From positions 1 through 8,364 of the forward strand of contig DJFN01000011.1 of NCBI GenBank assembly GCA_002432085.1: DNA of 8,364 nucleotides, written 5' to 3'. The notes below the pieces were generated by a model, which was not told the origin of the DNA, ran no database searches, and worked only from the letters and a program-made list of their open reading frames with translations. The DNA comes from Flavobacteriales bacterium UBA5871 (lineage in GTDB: Bacteria; Bacteroidota; Bacteroidia; Flavobacteriales_D; Crocinitomicaceae). This document shows positions 6,929 through 8,364 of this stretch, in pieces; the stretch's first letter is position 1, and every line of letters begins with the position of its first letter. Position numbers and translations under genes: made by a program.

Positions 6929-8364
6929 ATGGATAGAAATACAATCATCGGCTTAACGCTGATAGGTGTCATTCTCGTTGCCTTTACCGTCTTCAACAAA
7001 CCTTCTGCCGAAGACCTGAAAAAAGAAAAGGCGAAAATCGAAGCCGAAGAGAAGCGGCAGGAAAAAGCTGAAGTGGCTGCAAAAGAAAAAGCCATCGCTG
7101 CCGATCGTCAGAAAGCCGAAAAACAACTGGCTGCCGATCAATTCGTTCCGCAGAAAGACGATGCTGGCAAAGAAGTAAAAGACAAAAACGGAAACGTTGT
7201 CTATGTGAACAAAGAAGGCAAAACCACTACGATCGACGAAGTGATTGCCAACCAGGGCGCAAAGGAAGACACTGTTACTACAGCAGGTACTTCAACTACA
7301 GCTTTCAAGCCGGAAACCGTTCGACTCGAGTCTGAGAAGCTGATCGTCGATCTGTCGACAAAAGGTGGTGTTGTTTCCGCTGTTCGTCTGAAAGAATTCG
7401 AGACGTATAACGAATTCCGCAAAAACGACGGAAAGATTACGGCACTTTACCTGTTCCGCGAAGGCGACCAGGTGAACGAACTCGTTTTCCCGTACAAAGG
7501 CACGGAATATAAAACCGGTACGAAAGAATTCCGCGTTAAAACGAAAACGTCCAATAAGATCGTTCTTGAGCACCAGCTCGAGGAAGGAAGCATCGAGTAC
7601 ATTTACACGCTGAACAAAAACTACGATCTGGATTTCGAAGTGAAATTCAATCACCTTGGCGCTGTTGTTCCTGCGAAAAACGTACAGCTGAACTGGAAAA
7701 TGGCTATGCGCAAGACCGAGCGTATGCTCAGCGAGCAGCGTAAGGTTTCCACGATCTGCTACCAGCTCAACGACGGAACGTTCAGCTACCTGAACGAGAT
7801 CAGCGACGACAACGAAGCGCTCGATCAGAAAGTAGACTGGCTGGCTTACAAGCAAAGCTACTTCTCCTCTATTCTTCGTCCGGAGCGTCCGTTCGATTCA
7901 AAAGGCGCGAAAGTAAAGGCCTGGAACTTCAAAGAAGGCTCTGATGAGTTCCACACGCACATCCGCGGATACAGCTCATCGGTGATGCTTCCGGTGACTT
8001 CAACGGAAAACGGTACGGTGAAGCTTAATTGGTTCTTCGGTCCGAACGATTACAACGTACTGAAAGATTACGATCAGAACTACGAAGACATTCTCAACTT
8101 CGGCTGGGGTCTGTTCCGCTGGATCAACCTTTACGCCGTTCAGCCGGTATTCGACCTGCTCAATTCCACCGGAATGGGTATCGGAATCGCAATCCTGCTC
8201 CTCACGCTCGTTCTGAAGCTCATCCTGATGCCGGTTCAGTGGAAAATGTTTGTTTCCTCTGCGAAAATGCGCATCCTCAAGCCGGAAATTGATGCGATCA
8301 ACGCGAAATATCCGAACAAGGACGACGCAATGAAAAAGCAGATGGATATGATGGCACTTTACCG
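6929..8364 (+). CDS. yidC: Membrane protein insertase YidC, partial (first 478 codons)
   Basis: The frame is open from the ATG at 6929 to the right edge; Bacteroidota YidC is about 600 residues, so the last transmembrane helices are missing. YidC inserts and folds inner-membrane proteins, with or without the Sec translocon. Visible parts are: helix 1 (about 5-22, IIGLTLIGVILVAFTVF); a highly charged Lys/Glu/Ala stretch likely to be a coiled coil (26-70); a low-complexity linker (72-128); the large periplasmic P1 domain (about 129-385, from VRLESEKLIVDLSTKGG to FFGPNDYNVLKDY); and the first conserved core helix (about 415-436, GMGIGIAILLLTLVLKLILM). Lys430 sits where E. coli has the groove arginine, as is common in this phylum. 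The cytoplasmic SSAKMRILKPEIDAI segment (443-457) follows. The three-base gap after pyrG and the known pyrG-yidC pairing in Bacteroidota suggest co-transcription. Confidence 0.98.
   Translation, partial: MDRNTIIGLTLIGVILVAFTVFNKPSAEDLKKEKAKIEAEEKRQEKAEVAAKEKAIAADRQKAEKQLAADQFVPQKDDAGKEVKDKNGNVVYVNKEGKTTTIDEVIANQGAKEDTVTTAGTSTTAFKPETVRLESEKLIVDLSTKGGVVSAVRLKEFETYNEFRKNDGKITALYLFREGDQVNELVFPYKGTEYKTGTKEFRVKTKTSNKIVLEHQLEEGSIEYIYTLNKNYDLDFEVKFNHLGAVVPAKNVQLNWKMAMRKTERMLSEQRKVSTICYQLNDGTFSYLNEISDDNEALDQKVDWLAYKQSYFSSILRPERPFDSKGAKVKAWNFKEGSDEFHTHIRGYSSSVMLPVTSTENGTVKLNWFFGPNDYNVLKDYDQNYEDILNFGWGLFRWINLYAVQPVFDLLNSTGMGIGIAILLLTLVLKLILMPVQWKMFVSSAKMRILKPEIDAINAKYPNKDDAMKKQMDMMALY

Noticed and set aside
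7292..7855. 187-codon minus-strand open frame inside yidC
   Set aside because: It is antisense to the conserved P1 domain of YidC and shows no independent coding evidence.

Overview
The window reads as chromosomal DNA of a Bacteroidota bacterium, most likely in or near Flavobacteriales (a Crocinitomicaceae/Fluviicola-like relative is my best guess, by inference only). The reasons are two proteins ending in type IX secretion system (T9SS) sorting domains, a LytS/YehU-type histidine kinase, the pyrG-yidC gene pair with a Bacteroidota-style YidC, start codons without Shine-Dalgarno sequences, and several TAnnTTTG elements, the -7 promoter motif of this phylum. I see no rRNA, tRNA, CRISPR array, transposase or phage gene.

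Layout. Positions 1-660 (minus strand) hold the N-terminal 220 codons of a membrane sensor histidine kinase that runs off the left edge. Positions 661-949 separate it from a divergent gene. They hold no gene but are dense in repeats: a long imperfect palindrome (778-823), a degenerate 7-bp tandem array (859-907) and a perfect 14-bp palindrome (910-923). Positions 950-1858 encode an exported protein that resembles the family annotated as 'polymorphic toxin type 23'. Positions 1936-4278 encode a 780-residue secreted multidomain protein whose core is a lysyl oxidase homologue. It keeps the copper-ligand histidines and the lysine/tyrosine pair that makes the quinone cofactor. It is followed by two stacked terminator-like hairpins. 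Positions 4432-5178 encode a small T9SS-exported protein of unknown function with a good promoter in front. Positions 5312-6925 encode CTP synthase (pyrG), and yidC, the membrane insertase, follows after three bases and runs off the right edge.

How the genes fit together. The right half is housekeeping: nucleotide synthesis and membrane-protein insertion, apparently one transcript. The middle is a cell-surface/secretion block of three single genes with signal peptides, two of them T9SS cargo. The left gene is one half of a two-component system whose LytTR-type regulator would be expected beyond the left edge. The item most worth following up is the T9SS-targeted lysyl oxidase with an intact active site and added modules. 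Next come the repeat-rich intergenic region and the C-run at the predicted pyrG transcription start.
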